DNA of 28,515 nt from an uncultured Campylobacteraceae bacterium. Lineage in GTDB: Bacteria; Campylobacterota; Campylobacteria; Campylobacterales; Arcobacteraceae. Below the pieces are notes generated by a model. The model had not been told where the DNA came from. It did no database searches and saw only the letters and a program-made list of their open reading frames with translations. The translations under genes and the position numbers were made by a program. Of the stretch, positions 7,901-15,981 are shown piece by piece (position 1 is the stretch's first letter; each line of letters opens with the position of its first letter). The DNA lies in the NCBI GenBank assembly GCA_913057765.1, contig CAJXPH010000005.1, forward strand, positions 1 through 28,515, read 5' to 3'.

Positions 7901-8535
7901 ACAAGTTTTATTCCTGTTTCATGAGCAATTCTTAAAATTTGGTCATCAACGAAATGCTGGTCACCAATTCCATGTCTCATAATCTCTAAATAATAATCGT
8001 CACCAAAAATATCATGATATTCTAAAGCAATCTCTTTTGCTCTTTCATATCCTAATGCTCCATTTTTAACGTTACGAGGATTTTGCAAGTTTAAGTGCCA
8101 GTTTATTTCACCTTGTAAACAAGCTGCACTACAAACTAATCCTTCTGAATGTTCACGTAAGAGTTTTTTATTTATTCTTGGGTAGTAATAAAATCCATGC
8201 ATATAAGCTTGAGAAGTTAAGAACATTAGATTTTTATAACCTGTTTGATTCTTTGCATAAAGACATAAGTGGAATCTTTGTCTTGTTGTCTTATCTCCTA
8301 ATTCTTCATTATTATGAATATAGGCTTCCATCCCAATAATAGGCTTAATACCCTCTTTTCTCATTGCATTATAAAAGTCAATTGCACCAAACATATTTCC
8401 ATGATCGGTCATTGCAACAGATGTCATTCCCATCTCTTTTACTTTTTTTGCAAGAGGCTTAATTTTATTGGCACCATCTAGTAGTGAATACTCTGTATGT
8501 AAATGTAAATGTGTAAATTGTGGTATTGTTGACAT
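4969..8535 (-). CDS. dnaE: DNA polymerase III subunit alpha
   Basis: Replicative DNA polymerase of the DnaE class. The N-terminal PHP domain begins HLHLHTEYSLLDG (residues 10-22). The polymerase palm carries PDIDMDF at about residues 428-434, with the two catalytic Asp, and the third in KFDFLGLKTL near 578. Fingers (YQEQVMQI, RRAMGKK) follow. Near the C-terminus an OB-fold can be seen around FVGKVESIVQKISKKGNKFG. The length of 1188 residues is as expected. A -10 box lies 27 bases before the ATG and there is no other gene ahead on this strand for more than 80 bases, so dnaE starts the operon dnaE-surE-small gene. Confidence 0.98.
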   Translation of the reverse strand: MSTIPQFTHLHLHTEYSLLDGANKIKPLAKKVKEMGMTSVAMTDHGNMFGAIDFYNAMRKEGIKPIIGMEAYIHNNEELGDKTTRQRFHLCLYAKNQTGYKNLMFLTSQAYMHGFYYYPRINKKLLREHSEGLVCSAACLQGEINWHLNLQNPRNVKNGALGYERAKEIALEYHDIFGDDYYLEIMRHGIGDQHFVDDQILRIAHETGIKLVATNDTHYLNQKDADAHEAFMCIAMNKLYDDPNRLRHSVHEFYLKSPEQIAKLYADIPEAIHATQEIADKCNLEIKLGDPTPPNFKFTKQKSAIDSLVLPEPDLEYSLENDKVLFIHECWKGLEKRLKIVDASKHQEYKDRLQVEIDIINNMKFPGYMLIVWDFVIVAKEMKIPVGPGRGSAAGSLVAFSLEITDIDPMPYGLLFERFLNPERISMPDIDMDFCQARRGEIIDYVVEQYGRANVAQIITFGKLLAKGVIRDVARVLDMPYSKADAMAKLIPDELGIDLTNSWEKEPKIRELCDIDPQAARVWEYALALEGLNRNAGTHAAGVVISNEPLWNKTPLFKPSGLDTLATQYNGKYVEDVDLIKFDFLGLKTLTVIEEGLKLIEKRHGKRIDFLTADVDDKGVYDLIQTGNTIGLFQIESDGMQDLCKRLKPDNFEDIIAVLALYRPGPMESGMLDDFIDRKHGRAKIDYFYDEFDAPLRPILEPTYGVIVYQEQVMQIVQTIGGFSLGGADLVRRAMGKKIVEEMDRLKGEFADGGVKKGYVRSHCEELFDLIVKFAGYGFNKSHSAAYALVTFYTSYLKRYYPSEFMAALLTLEKDNTDKVVKYVDEVKRLKLDLFPPDINKSDLVFSARKLEGEEVVMFGMGAIKGAGDVAINSILEARNEDGDFKDLSDFISRIDGSKVNKRVIESLTKSGAFDNFGYSRKSLLEQIERISEAVGDAMKMRKQATGSLFGDSEEMTRSEIVLEHMEEYSSKEILEFEKASLGFYVSGHPLDEYRSQLDQIKYTLSSELDEIADGSQALFVGKVESIVQKISKKGNKFGIASIMDLHGNIELMLFENRIKELEDDFGIDLKNPSDSEPIAFKVKVSKDENFTRMNILKIESLKDARKEKIKTKQKVVIEPPMTIAIPFSNKDMIMYKLFEVIAHNQGKRELRLLIKSKLGDIELETGFKVTTNVENLIGQIEGAYIVE

Positions 8536-8562
8536 GATAATTCTTTAATATTTAATATCGCG

Positions 8563-8568
8563 ATTATA
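8563..8568 (-). promoter_or_regulatory. -10 box for dnaE with CGCG after it
   Basis: TATAAT on the minus strand followed at once by CGCG, 27 bases before the dnaE ATG. The same ten bases TATAATCGCG occur before pyrG (15987-15978). GC bases directly after a -10 form a discriminator that could make initiation sensitive to growth state. Confidence 0.55.
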
Positions 8569-8618
8569 ACGAATTGGTCTTTAAAAAGTAGTTGATGTTG
8601 AAAATTAGATTATAATTT

Positions 8619-9362
8619 TCAAGAAAAATATTTGGGAGCTTCCTTATATCCTAATTCAAAACTTTCTTGTAAACCTTTGAATGTATACATATTTATATGT
8701 CGTAGACTTTGATGCGTAATATATACATCTGAATGATGAATTGAATAACTTCCATTATCAAAACGTGTTTTGAAGAAATTCTTTTTTAATTGTTTTAAAG
8801 GGTTAAATCCTCTTCTTTTTTCATTAGTTGACCTTGGCATTAAATCAACAGTATAAATATCAAACCCTTTATTTTCAAGTGGTTTGATTGGCATATTATC
8901 AAAAAGTCCACCATCAATTAAGTTGTGTTTCTCATAGTGAATTGGTCTAAAGATTGGGATAAGTGCACTTGAAGCCATACATAATATATGAGTGTCTCCT
9001 TTATCAAAATACAAAACCTTTTTTGTATTTGTATCATATGCATTTATTGTAACTTTTTTTGGAAGGTCTTCTATTTTTCTAATAGGGAGTAATTGGTTTA
9101 AAATTTGATGATCTTTGTCTATTCTTATTAGACCTTTTTTAAAGTAATTGAATTTTAAAACTTTTTTTATATCATCACTTTTAAAAATTTCTAATATTTT
9201 TCTAGCTTCAATTCCACTTGCATGAGAACAAGCAATAATTGCTCCAATAGAACTTCCTGAATAAGCATCAACTTCTATACCTTTTTCTTCAAGAAAGCTG
9301 AGTATTCCTAAATGAAAAGCTCCACGTGCAGCTCCTCCACTTAATACTAAAGCTAAATTCAT
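8619..9362 (-). CDS. Patatin-like phospholipase (RssA/YchK type)
   Basis: Serine lipid hydrolase of the bacterial patatin family with a Ser-Asp dyad. Numbering from the ATG at 9362: the oxyanion-hole glycines are in LSGGAARGAFHLG (7-19), the nucleophile is S38 in GSSIG (36-40), and the catalytic Asp lies in LIDGGLFDN. About 247 residues is the usual size for the short, soluble RssA-like group, and there is no signal peptide. I chose ATG 9362 because it overlaps the stop of the metallophosphoesterase gene as ATGA; a TTG at 9374 would add only MVRK. The likely substrate is a membrane phospholipid or lysophospholipid, but the family is too broad to say which. It is the last gene of a two-gene unit. 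Confidence 0.85.
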   Translation of the reverse strand: MNLALVLSGGAARGAFHLGILSFLEEKGIEVDAYSGSSIGAIIACSHASGIEARKILEIFKSDDIKKVLKFNYFKKGLIRIDKDHQILNQLLPIRKIEDLPKKVTINAYDTNTKKVLYFDKGDTHILCMASSALIPIFRPIHYEKHNLIDGGLFDNMPIKPLENKGFDIYTVDLMPRSTNEKRRGFNPLKQLKKNFFKTRFDNGSYSIHHSDVYITHQSLRHINMYTFKGLQESFELGYKEAPKYFS

Positions 9363-10096
9363 TTTTCTAACCAATTAATTATCTTAAATTCTCCATCAAA
9401 TGTTTCTACAATCGCAGTACATGATTCAACCCAATCACCACAGTTTAAATACTCTATGGTGTCGACATCTTTTATCTCTGCTTTGTGAATATGTCCACAT
9501 ATTATGCCATCATATCCTTTATGTTTTGCATGATTAGATAAGGTTGATTCAAAGTCTGTTATAAAGGATACTGAAGATTTAACATTGTCTTTTATATATT
9601 TAGATAGTGACCATCTTGATTTTATTCCAAGTCTTAATCTTATGACATTTATAATTTGGTTTATATTTAAAAGTAAATCGTATCCGTAGTCGCCAAGAAT
9701 GGCAAGCCATCTTTTTGTCATGGTAATTGAATCAAAAAAATCTCCATGAGTGATTAAATATTTTTTCCCATTTAAGGATGTATATTCAACTTCATTTTTG
9801 ATATCAATTGAATCACCAAGAACTAGGGGAGCAAAAGGTCTTAAAAATTCATCGTGGTTACCTGTAATAAAAGTAACATTGCATCCTTTTCTAGCTTTTT
9901 TTAGGATTTTTTGAATTACATCTGAATGTGTTTGTGGCCAAATAAACTTACGTTTAATTGCCCAACCATCAATGATGTCTCCAACTAAATATAAATTTTC
10001 ACTATCGTTGTGTTTAAAAAAGTCTAGAAGTCTGGTTGTATTTGAGAATTTTGTACCTAGATGTACATCTGAGATAAATATGCTTTTGTATTTCAT
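9359..10096 (-). CDS. LpxH-like metallophosphoesterase (UDP-2,3-diacylglucosamine diphosphatase family)
   Basis: Calcineurin-type phosphoesterase with all dinuclear-metal motifs: D10 and H12 in SDVHLG, D40 in VGDIIDG, GNHD at about 79-82, THGD, and GHIH near residue 200. The 245-residue length is like LpxH, which splits UDP-2,3-diacylglucosamine to lipid X in lipid A synthesis. True E. coli LpxH has GNRD where this has GNHD, so it may belong to the LpxH2-like side group whose role is less certain. There is no signal peptide. The stop overlaps the patatin start (ATGA), which hints at a shared lipid substrate or membrane task. The lpxA and lpxB genes lie elsewhere in the window. Confidence 0.75.
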   Translation of the reverse strand: MKYKSIFISDVHLGTKFSNTTRLLDFFKHNDSENLYLVGDIIDGWAIKRKFIWPQTHSDVIQKILKKARKGCNVTFITGNHDEFLRPFAPLVLGDSIDIKNEVEYTSLNGKKYLITHGDFFDSITMTKRWLAILGDYGYDLLLNINQIINVIRLRLGIKSRWSLSKYIKDNVKSSVSFITDFESTLSNHAKHKGYDGIICGHIHKAEIKDVDTIEYLNCGDWVESCTAIVETFDGEFKIINWLEK

Positions 10097-10169
10097 AAAA
10101 TAGATTTTATTAGATGATGGTTACATTTTAATAACAGGTAGATAAATTGTAATTGTATTTTATAGAGTT

Positions 10170-10195
10170 TATGAGAGATGAATCTATCTCTCATA
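10170..10195 (-). terminator. Hairpin after the secreted-protein gene
   Basis: A perfect 10-bp stem (10170-10179 with 10186-10195; arm TATGAGAGAT) with a 6-base loop lies about 50 bases after the extended stop at 10242 and before the metallophosphoesterase gene. The trailing T-run is poor on the minus strand and short on the plus strand, so it may be a weak terminator or a processing hairpin. The remaining spacer (10097-10169) holds nothing else that I can identify. Confidence 0.45.
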
Positions 10196-10241
10196 GTTTT
10201 AGTGTTTAATCATCTAATATTTCCTAGATACTGGTTTCTAT

Positions 10242-10692
10242 TTATTTTATAAACCATTTTATTTTTTTTCCTACTTGTTTTGCTCTTAGTGTATGAAGCC
10301 TAGATTGTCTATAAGATTGATGCTTAAAATATGTATAAGGGATTGTCAATATACCTTTTCTTTTCTGTCCTCGTCCAAAGAATGGTTTTCCAACCTTTAA
10401 ACTAACTACTAAAGGGTCTTCCCCCCCTATAATTATTTATTGTACTTAGAATATAACTTCGATGATGAGATAGTCTTACACTTATATCTTGAGGAGAACT
10501 TTTTCTTGACCACATATGAGGAGATAAGGCATTAATATGTTTTTTACTATAGTGTCCATTTTTATCTCTATATACTTTGGCTTTTTCAGCTAGGTTATAG
10601 TAAAAATTAAAAGCTTCCATTGGTGTGTTAAATCCTGCAGAAAATAGCGAAGTGCTACAAAGTAACAAGATAGTTAAAATTAGTTTTTTCAT
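10242..10692 (-). CDS. Secreted basic protein, frame broken at a G7 tract
   Basis: As written, the frame from the ATG at 10692 stops after 96 residues (stop at 10402-10404). It starts with a clear Sec signal (MKKLILTILLLCSTSLFSA) and an AAGGAAAAC ribosome site. A run of seven G (plus-strand C7, 10421-10427) follows codon AGG for R89. If the run had six G (or nine), the frame would continue for 59 more codons: EDPLVVSLKVGKPFFGRGQK, then a strongly basic stretch ending KQVGKKIKWFIK, with stop TAA at 10244-10242, giving 149 residues. This second part has no stop for 177 bases in a region of low GC, which argues that it is real coding sequence. I do not recognise the protein; the mature form would be rich in Lys, Arg, His and Tyr. 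It may be phase-variable, decayed, or wrongly assembled. Confidence 0.65.
10421..10427. repeat. Homopolymer C7/G7 tract inside a gene
   Basis: Seven consecutive C on the plus strand, the only G/C homopolymer this long that I noticed in the window. It lies exactly where the reading frame of the secreted-protein gene breaks. Six or nine G restore the frame; seven or eight do not. Confidence 0.85.
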
Positions 10693-10760
10693 ATGTTTTC
10701 CTTGTATTAAAAATAAAGTCTAAAATAATACAATTTATTATATAAAAATATGATTAGTTA

Positions 10761-11315
10761 TTATGAACTCTTCACTAATAATCCAGCTTTTACTTTTTGG
10801 TAAGTATTTTCATCTTTTAAAATCTTTACAAGTTCTAATGCAAAAGTCATAGCTGTAGCAGGGCCTCTTGAGGTGATAATTTTTTCATCTATGACAACTT
10901 CTTGTTTGTCACCTTGGTAACCGTCTTGTCTTATTTTCTCTTCAAAACTTGGGTAACAAGTATAATTTCTATTTAGTACATTTGCTGTATGTAAAGCGTA
11001 AGGTGCTGCACAAATTGCTGCTATGTATTTATCTTTTTCTTTCATTTGTTTTAGTGAGTTTTGTACTAGTGTACTTGATGCTAGATTTTGAGTATTTATT
11101 CCTCCTCCTGGAAGAACTATCATGTCAAAATCTAAGGGGTTAATATCTTTTAAGTATTGATTTGCTTGTATAACAATTGCATTCGCTCCGACTGTTAAAA
11201 TATCATTTATTGTTGCAATCACTACTTCAATTTCTGCACGTCTTAATACATCAATAATTGTTATTGCTTCTATTTCTTCAAATCCGGTTGAGATGGTAAC
11301 TAAAACTTTAGGCAT
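10761..11315 (-). CDS. DJ-1/PfpI (YajL/ThiJ) family protein
   Basis: Member of the DJ-1 family in the YajL branch, linked to protection of proteins from oxidative and aldehyde stress; the enzymatic role (glyoxalase or deglycase) is debated. The nucleophile elbow is C102 in AAICAAPYAL, with the conserved Glu in GFEEIEA (13-16) and the VLPGGG loop at 67-72. The 184-residue length is typical. The ribosome site AAGGAAT lies before the ATG. The gene stands alone, with a spacer of 68 bases to the secreted-protein gene and a divergent neighbour (FlgO-like) on the other side. Confidence 0.9.
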   Translation of the reverse strand: MPKVLVTISTGFEEIEAITIIDVLRRAEIEVVIATINDILTVGANAIVIQANQYLKDINPLDFDMIVLPGGGINTQNLASSTLVQNSLKQMKEKDKYIAAICAAPYALHTANVLNRNYTCYPSFEEKIRQDGYQGDKQEVVIDEKIITSRGPATAMTFALELVKILKDENTYQKVKAGLLVKSS

Positions 11316-11398
11316 TTTTATTCCTTATGTAATATTGCTTATAAATTGTATTTTATCATACAATAATGGAAATAAGGTGTATAGATAAATAACTAAGT

Positions 11399-11404
11399 TA
11401 TAAT
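11399..11404 (+). promoter_or_regulatory. -10 box for the FlgO-like lipoprotein pair
   Basis: TATAAT 62 bases before the ATG at 11467. The long leader between them contains no stable hairpin that I can see. Confidence 0.45.
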
Positions 11405-11466
11405 CTTTTCAAGAATTTATAAGCTGTTTTTAAATAGAATCTATGCAATTAATAAAAGGGGAATTT

Positions 11467-12129
11467 ATGCTTAAAACTTTCGCTAAAACATCTCTTGTGA
11501 CAGCTACAGTATTTTTATTTACTGGATGTTTCTCACAATCTGTGTTTGCACCTTCTTATTCAGAAAGTAGTGTTGTAAAAGAAAATCAAAAAGTACAAGT
11601 TACAAAACAACATATTCAAATAGCAGAAGATATGCAAAGAAATGTAACAACACAATCAACGCTAGAAGGAACAATTAACTCACTAGCTACTCAAATGATG
11701 AGAAATAAGAAGATGGATACTAGTAAGCCAGTTCTGATTACTTCATTTGTTAGATTAGATAATTTCAAAAAGACAACTGAATTTGGAAGAATTGTAAGTG
11801 AAAGCATGATTAATGAGATGTCTAATAGAGGTTTTAACATTATTGAATATAGAGGTCAAATGGCTGTTTCAATAAATGAAAAAGGTGAATACTTTATTAC
11901 AAGAAACCCTTATAAACTAAAAGATCAGGTTCCAAATACTTATGTAGTTGTAGGAACTTACTCTAGACAATTTGGAAAAGTAATGTTAAATGCAAGAGTT
12001 ATTGATAATATTACTGGAAAAATCATTTCAAGTTCAAGATCAACTTATTTACATAATAAAAGAAATGATTGTATTTTATTTAAAGATTGTAGACCGGCAA
12101 GAACTATTAAAATCATAAGAGAAAAATAG
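11467..12129 (+). CDS. FlgO-domain lipoprotein
   Basis: Outer-membrane or periplasmic lipoprotein with a FlgO-type domain, known from polar-flagellum genes of Vibrio and relatives, where FlgO and FlgP support the outer part of the motor. From the ATG at 11467 (AAAAGGGG at 11455 onward) there is a lipoprotein signal ending LFTG-C. The FlgO core runs from about PVLITSFVRLDN to the strand-loop SSSRSTYLH and includes the typical VVVGTYSR segment. The tail has two further cysteines (NDCILFKDCRPAR), possibly a disulfide. An in-frame ATG at 11443 would add MQLIKGEF in front of the signal and lacks a ribosome site. A second related gene follows five bases later, so they are co-transcribed. No other flagellar gene is in the window, so a flagellar role is an inference. 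Confidence 0.75.
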   Translation: MLKTFAKTSLVTATVFLFTGCFSQSVFAPSYSESSVVKENQKVQVTKQHIQIAEDMQRNVTTQSTLEGTINSLATQMMRNKKMDTSKPVLITSFVRLDNFKKTTEFGRIVSESMINEMSNRGFNIIEYRGQMAVSINEKGEYFITRNPYKLKDQVPNTYVVVGTYSRQFGKVMLNARVIDNITGKIISSSRSTYLHNKRNDCILFKDCRPARTIKIIREK

Positions 12130-12134
12130 TATAA

Positions 12135-12755
12135 ATGAATAAATCTACACTAAAAATATTGAAGTTTACATTAGCTTCAGTATTTTTTATAATTACTCTA
12201 TCTGGTTGTTCTGATGTATTAAATCAAATAGCCCTTAAATCTCCTGATAACCATAAAAACTTTACAGGTTCAAATGATTTTCATTCTCTTGTTCAAAGAC
12301 TTGTAGATAAATCATCTGTTAAACTAAAAAGACATATCAGCATTGATGATGTTGTATTAGTTTCAGATTTTGTGAATTTAGATAAATTAAGAAATCGTTC
12401 AAAACTTGGTTTTTTATTATCTGATCATTTAAAAGATTCTGTATTAAATCATGATATTACTGTTAGAGAAGTAGAACTTGGTGAATACTTTCAATATGGT
12501 AAACATGGATTAAATGTTTTAACAAGAAAACAAAATGAGATTAATAAAAAGAATGTTGACTCACAATTTGCAGTTGTTGGGACTTATTCTATTACAACTC
12601 AAAATTTAATAGTTTTTATTAAACTTATTGATATAAGAAATGGAAATATTCTAAGCTCTTCTACTGGACGAACTTCTATTGATGATGAGATATTAGAGTT
12701 AGAAGGAATTAAAAGAGGAAGACAACTTCATATTGTGCCTCCTATGGTTTTATAA
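12135..12755 (+). CDS. Second FlgO-domain lipoprotein
   Basis: Diverged paralogue of the preceding gene, five bases downstream. It has a lipoprotein signal (basic start, hydrophobic run, LSG-C near residue 25) and the same core: VVLVSDFVNLDKLRNRSKLG, an HDITVREVELG strand, FAVVGTYSI and ILSSSTGRTS. Sequence identity outside these blocks is low, so this is an old duplication or two functionally distinct partners, as with FlgO/FlgT-like pairs. The 206-residue length is compact. The stop is back-to-back with the recJ stop in the palindrome TTATAA, so the two genes overlap by six bases at their ends. Confidence 0.72.
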   Translation: MNKSTLKILKFTLASVFFIITLSGCSDVLNQIALKSPDNHKNFTGSNDFHSLVQRLVDKSSVKLKRHISIDDVVLVSDFVNLDKLRNRSKLGFLLSDHLKDSVLNHDITVREVELGEYFQYGKHGLNVLTRKQNEINKKNVDSQFAVVGTYSITTQNLIVFIKLIDIRNGNILSSSTGRTSIDDEILELEGIKRGRQLHIVPPMVL

Positions 12756-14315
12756 AATATCTTGAATTAAGAATTGAGGGCTTATTTGTCCTCTAAATTC
12801 GTTTTTATTTACAGAAACTACTAAGTCTATATAATCAGCTAAAATTTTTCTATCTGCATGAAATCTTAATGCTTCAAAAACAAATCCATTACTACTAAGT
12901 GTAAGTTTTAAATGATTTTTATCTCGTCCAAAAAGTTGTGATTTTAAGACTTTAGAATTTGATATTTTGAAAATTGGTCTATGGTTTTCTAAACCATAAG
13001 GTTCAAACTTTTCAATAATACTTAGAAATTCTATGTCAACGCATGAAACATCAAGCTCACCTAATACATCATGTTCTATATGTAACTCTTCTGGTTCAAC
13101 ATTTAGTTGGTCATTTATTCTTCTTTTAAACTCTTCTAGGTTCGTAGCTTTTAATGATAATCCTGCGGCATTTTTATGACCACCGAATCCTAAAAGTAAA
13201 TCAGATGTTTCTGTTATTATTGTATGAAGATTTATATTTGCATTGGCTCTGGCACTACCTTTTGCAATACCGTCTTTAATTGAAAAAATAAAAGCAGGTT
13301 TTTTGTATGAGTGTGATAGTTTTGAAGCAACAATTCCTATTACTCCTTCATGCCAATCTTCTCCCCAAACTATAATTGCATTGTCATTAGCATCACTTGC
13401 CGTATTTGCTTTTTGAGAAATATCTTCTTGTAGAGTTTTTCTATAGCAGTTTAACTCTTCTAATAATTGTAGCGATTCATTTGCTTCATATTGAGTTTGA
13501 GATAAAAGAAAAGATAGAGCAACTGATGCATCATCCATTCTTCCTGCGCTATTGATTTTTGGAGCAATTGTAAATCCTACATCATCTGATACAAAAAATT
13601 CTTTTTGCATCATTTCATTTATCTTAATAAAAGCAGGTCTACGTGATGTTTTTATTTTTTTAAGGCCATGTTTAACCATTGTATAGTTTAAACTTGTCAT
13701 AGGCATTATATCCGCAATAATAGCTACACATAAAAGGTCAAAGAAATCTTGCATACTTATTTTTTTGTCAAGTTCTTTTTTTATTGAGGCACAAAGGTAC
13801 CATGCAACTTGTGCACCACAAATTTCTTTTAAAGGAAAATTGCAATCTTTTTGTTTTGGATTTACAATTGCATAGGCATCTGGAACTTTTTCACCAACAG
13901 TATGATGATCTGTGATAATTAAATCAATACCTTTTTCTTTTAATTTTAAAGCTGCATCAACTGCTGATATTCCATTATCTACAGTAATTACTAACCCACT
14001 GTTAATCATATCGACAATTTTTGGTGATAAACCATATCCATGTTTGAATCTATTTGGAATAATATAATTTACATCAACTCCAATTTTTTTGAAGAAATCC
14101 ACAATAATTGTTGTTGAGACTACACCATCAACATCATAATCACCAACTATAGTTATTTGTTCATTATTTGAAATTGCTTTTTTAATTCTAAGGGTAGCTT
14201 TTTTGATATCTTTAAAACTGTCAGGTGCAGGAATATTTGCAAGAAGAGAATATGTATCATTCTCATGTCTTGCTTCTAATAGATTAAAAAGTTCTGGTTT
14301 TGTAATTTTAGACAT
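12750..14315 (-). CDS. recJ: Single-stranded-DNA-specific exonuclease RecJ
   Basis: 5'-3' exonuclease for recombination and mismatch repair. DHH-family motifs are present: DYDVDG at 59-64 (motif I), the ITDHHTVG block near 136 (motif III) and the DHHA1 motif GFGGHKNAAG near 380. The SAGRMDDA segment lies between them, and the C-terminal OB-like domain covers about 400-521. A 521-residue length is on the short side (E. coli 577) but usual in Campylobacterota. The ATG overlaps the pyrG stop by one base (TAATG), so translation is coupled to pyrG. No nearby gene shares the repair role. Confidence 0.95.
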   Translation of the reverse strand: MSKITKPELFNLLEARHENDTYSLLANIPAPDSFKDIKKATLRIKKAISNNEQITIVGDYDVDGVVSTTIIVDFFKKIGVDVNYIIPNRFKHGYGLSPKIVDMINSGLVITVDNGISAVDAALKLKEKGIDLIITDHHTVGEKVPDAYAIVNPKQKDCNFPLKEICGAQVAWYLCASIKKELDKKISMQDFFDLLCVAIIADIMPMTSLNYTMVKHGLKKIKTSRRPAFIKINEMMQKEFFVSDDVGFTIAPKINSAGRMDDASVALSFLLSQTQYEANESLQLLEELNCYRKTLQEDISQKANTASDANDNAIIVWGEDWHEGVIGIVASKLSHSYKKPAFIFSIKDGIAKGSARANANINLHTIITETSDLLLGFGGHKNAAGLSLKATNLEEFKRRINDQLNVEPEELHIEHDVLGELDVSCVDIEFLSIIEKFEPYGLENHRPIFKISNSKVLKSQLFGRDKNHLKLTLSSNGFVFEALRFHADRKILADYIDLVVSVNKNEFRGQISPQFLIQDIL

Positions 14316-15931
14316 TAACTATGTTTATTTGCCTGTTTTACAAAGTCTAAAATTATTGGATTTGGTGTCTCTAAATGAGAAGTAAATTCAGGGTGAAATT
14401 GAACTCCTACAAACCAAGGATGATCTTTGATTTCAACAGCTTCAATTAAACCATTTGATTGCCCAGAAATAATCATTCCTGCTTCTTCTAGTTGTTCTCT
14501 ATATGCAGGATTTGCTTCATATCTATGTCTATGTCTTTCATTATAGATTTCTTCATTTCCATATGCTTTTTGTAAGTGAGTACCTTTTAATGGTTCAAAT
14601 GGATATTCTCCTAGTCTCATTGTTCCACCCATTGGTGATTTATGAGTTCTAAGTTGTTTATTTCCACTTTGGTCCATAAATTCGTCAATTAAGTAAATTA
14701 AAGGATTAGTAGTATTTTCATCAAACTCAATTGAGTTAGCATCTTCAAGCCCAAGTACATTTCTTGCATATTCAATAACTGATAATTGCATACCTAAACA
14801 AATACCTAAATATGGAATTTTATTTTCTCTAGCGTATTGAATTGCTTTTAATTTTCCTTCAACACCTCTATGTCCAAATCCACCGGCAACTAATATAGCA
14901 TCAGAGTTTCCAATAATTTCATAAGCACCAATGTCTTCGATTCTTTCAGAATCGCACCAGTGAATATTTACTTTTGTATTTAAGTGTGCTCCACTGTGAA
15001 TTAATGCTTCGATTAGTGATTTATAAGATTCTTTTAAATCTAAATATTTACCAACAAATGCAATTGTTACTTCATCTTGTGGTACTAAAATATTTTTTAC
15101 AAGTGTATCCCATCTTTCCATATTTGGCTTGATTTTAATATTAAAATGGTCTGATAATGGAGTTAAAATACCTTCTTTGATAAATTGTAAAGGAACTTGG
15201 TAAATTGACGCTGCATCACCAGCTTCAATTACTGCATTTCTATCAATATCACATGATAATGCTAATTTATCTTTTAAGTTTTTAGGAAGTTCTTTTTCTG
15301 TTCTACATACAAGCATATGAGGAGTGATTCCAATTCTTCTTAACTCTCGAACAGAGTGTTGAGTTGGTTTTGTTTTAAGTTCTCCTGCTGCTTTTATAAA
15401 TGGGATTAAACTTAAATGAATGTTCATAGTATTTGATTTAGGAAGCTCGTGTCTAATTGCTCTAATTGCTTCCATAAATGGTAAGCCTTCGATATCTCCA
15501 ACAGTTCCACCAAGTTCGATAATTAAAAATTCATGTTCATCTGCTGCTGCATAGATTCTATCTTTAATTTCGTCTACAACATGAGGGATTACTTGGATAG
15601 TTTTACCTAAGTAACCACCTTCTCTTTCTCTTTTAATAACGCTTTGGTAAACTTGACCCGTTGTAAATGAGTTTTTTTTAGTTAGAGTTACATCAATAAA
15701 TCTTTCATAATTTCCTAAGTCTAGATCTGTTTCAGCTCCATCGGCTGTTACAAATACTTCACCATGTTCTAGAGGACTCATTGTTCCTGGATCTACATTT
15801 AAATAAGGGTCAATTTTTAGCATAGAAACTTTGAACCCAGATTGTTTTAAAATTGTTGCAATAGATGCAGAAGTGATACCTTTTCCTAGTGAACTTAATA
15901 CTCCACCTGTTACAAATATGAATTTAGTCAT
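14315..15931 (-). CDS. pyrG: CTP synthase
   Basis: Makes CTP from UTP, ATP and glutamine. The N-terminal synthetase domain opens MTKFIFVTGGVLSSLGKG (P-loop), and the C-terminal glutamine amidotransferase has GICLGMQL with the nucleophile Cys at about residue 380, and HPEF with the triad His and Glu near 513. Length from the ATG at 15931 is 538 residues, normal for PyrG. I chose this ATG rather than TTG at 15946 because GGAG lies nine bases before it; the TTG start would include the ribosome site in the protein. A -10 box lies 50 bases upstream. The stop overlaps the recJ start, forming a two-gene unit. Confidence 0.98.
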   Translation of the reverse strand: MTKFIFVTGGVLSSLGKGITSASIATILKQSGFKVSMLKIDPYLNVDPGTMSPLEHGEVFVTADGAETDLDLGNYERFIDVTLTKKNSFTTGQVYQSVIKREREGGYLGKTIQVIPHVVDEIKDRIYAAADEHEFLIIELGGTVGDIEGLPFMEAIRAIRHELPKSNTMNIHLSLIPFIKAAGELKTKPTQHSVRELRRIGITPHMLVCRTEKELPKNLKDKLALSCDIDRNAVIEAGDAASIYQVPLQFIKEGILTPLSDHFNIKIKPNMERWDTLVKNILVPQDEVTIAFVGKYLDLKESYKSLIEALIHSGAHLNTKVNIHWCDSERIEDIGAYEIIGNSDAILVAGGFGHRGVEGKLKAIQYARENKIPYLGICLGMQLSVIEYARNVLGLEDANSIEFDENTTNPLIYLIDEFMDQSGNKQLRTHKSPMGGTMRLGEYPFEPLKGTHLQKAYGNEEIYNERHRHRYEANPAYREQLEEAGMIISGQSNGLIEAVEIKDHPWFVGVQFHPEFTSHLETPNPIILDFVKQANKHS

Positions 15932-15981
15932 AATAAAAAACTCCAAAAAATAATTAAAAATTTATAATAAAATATTCCGCG

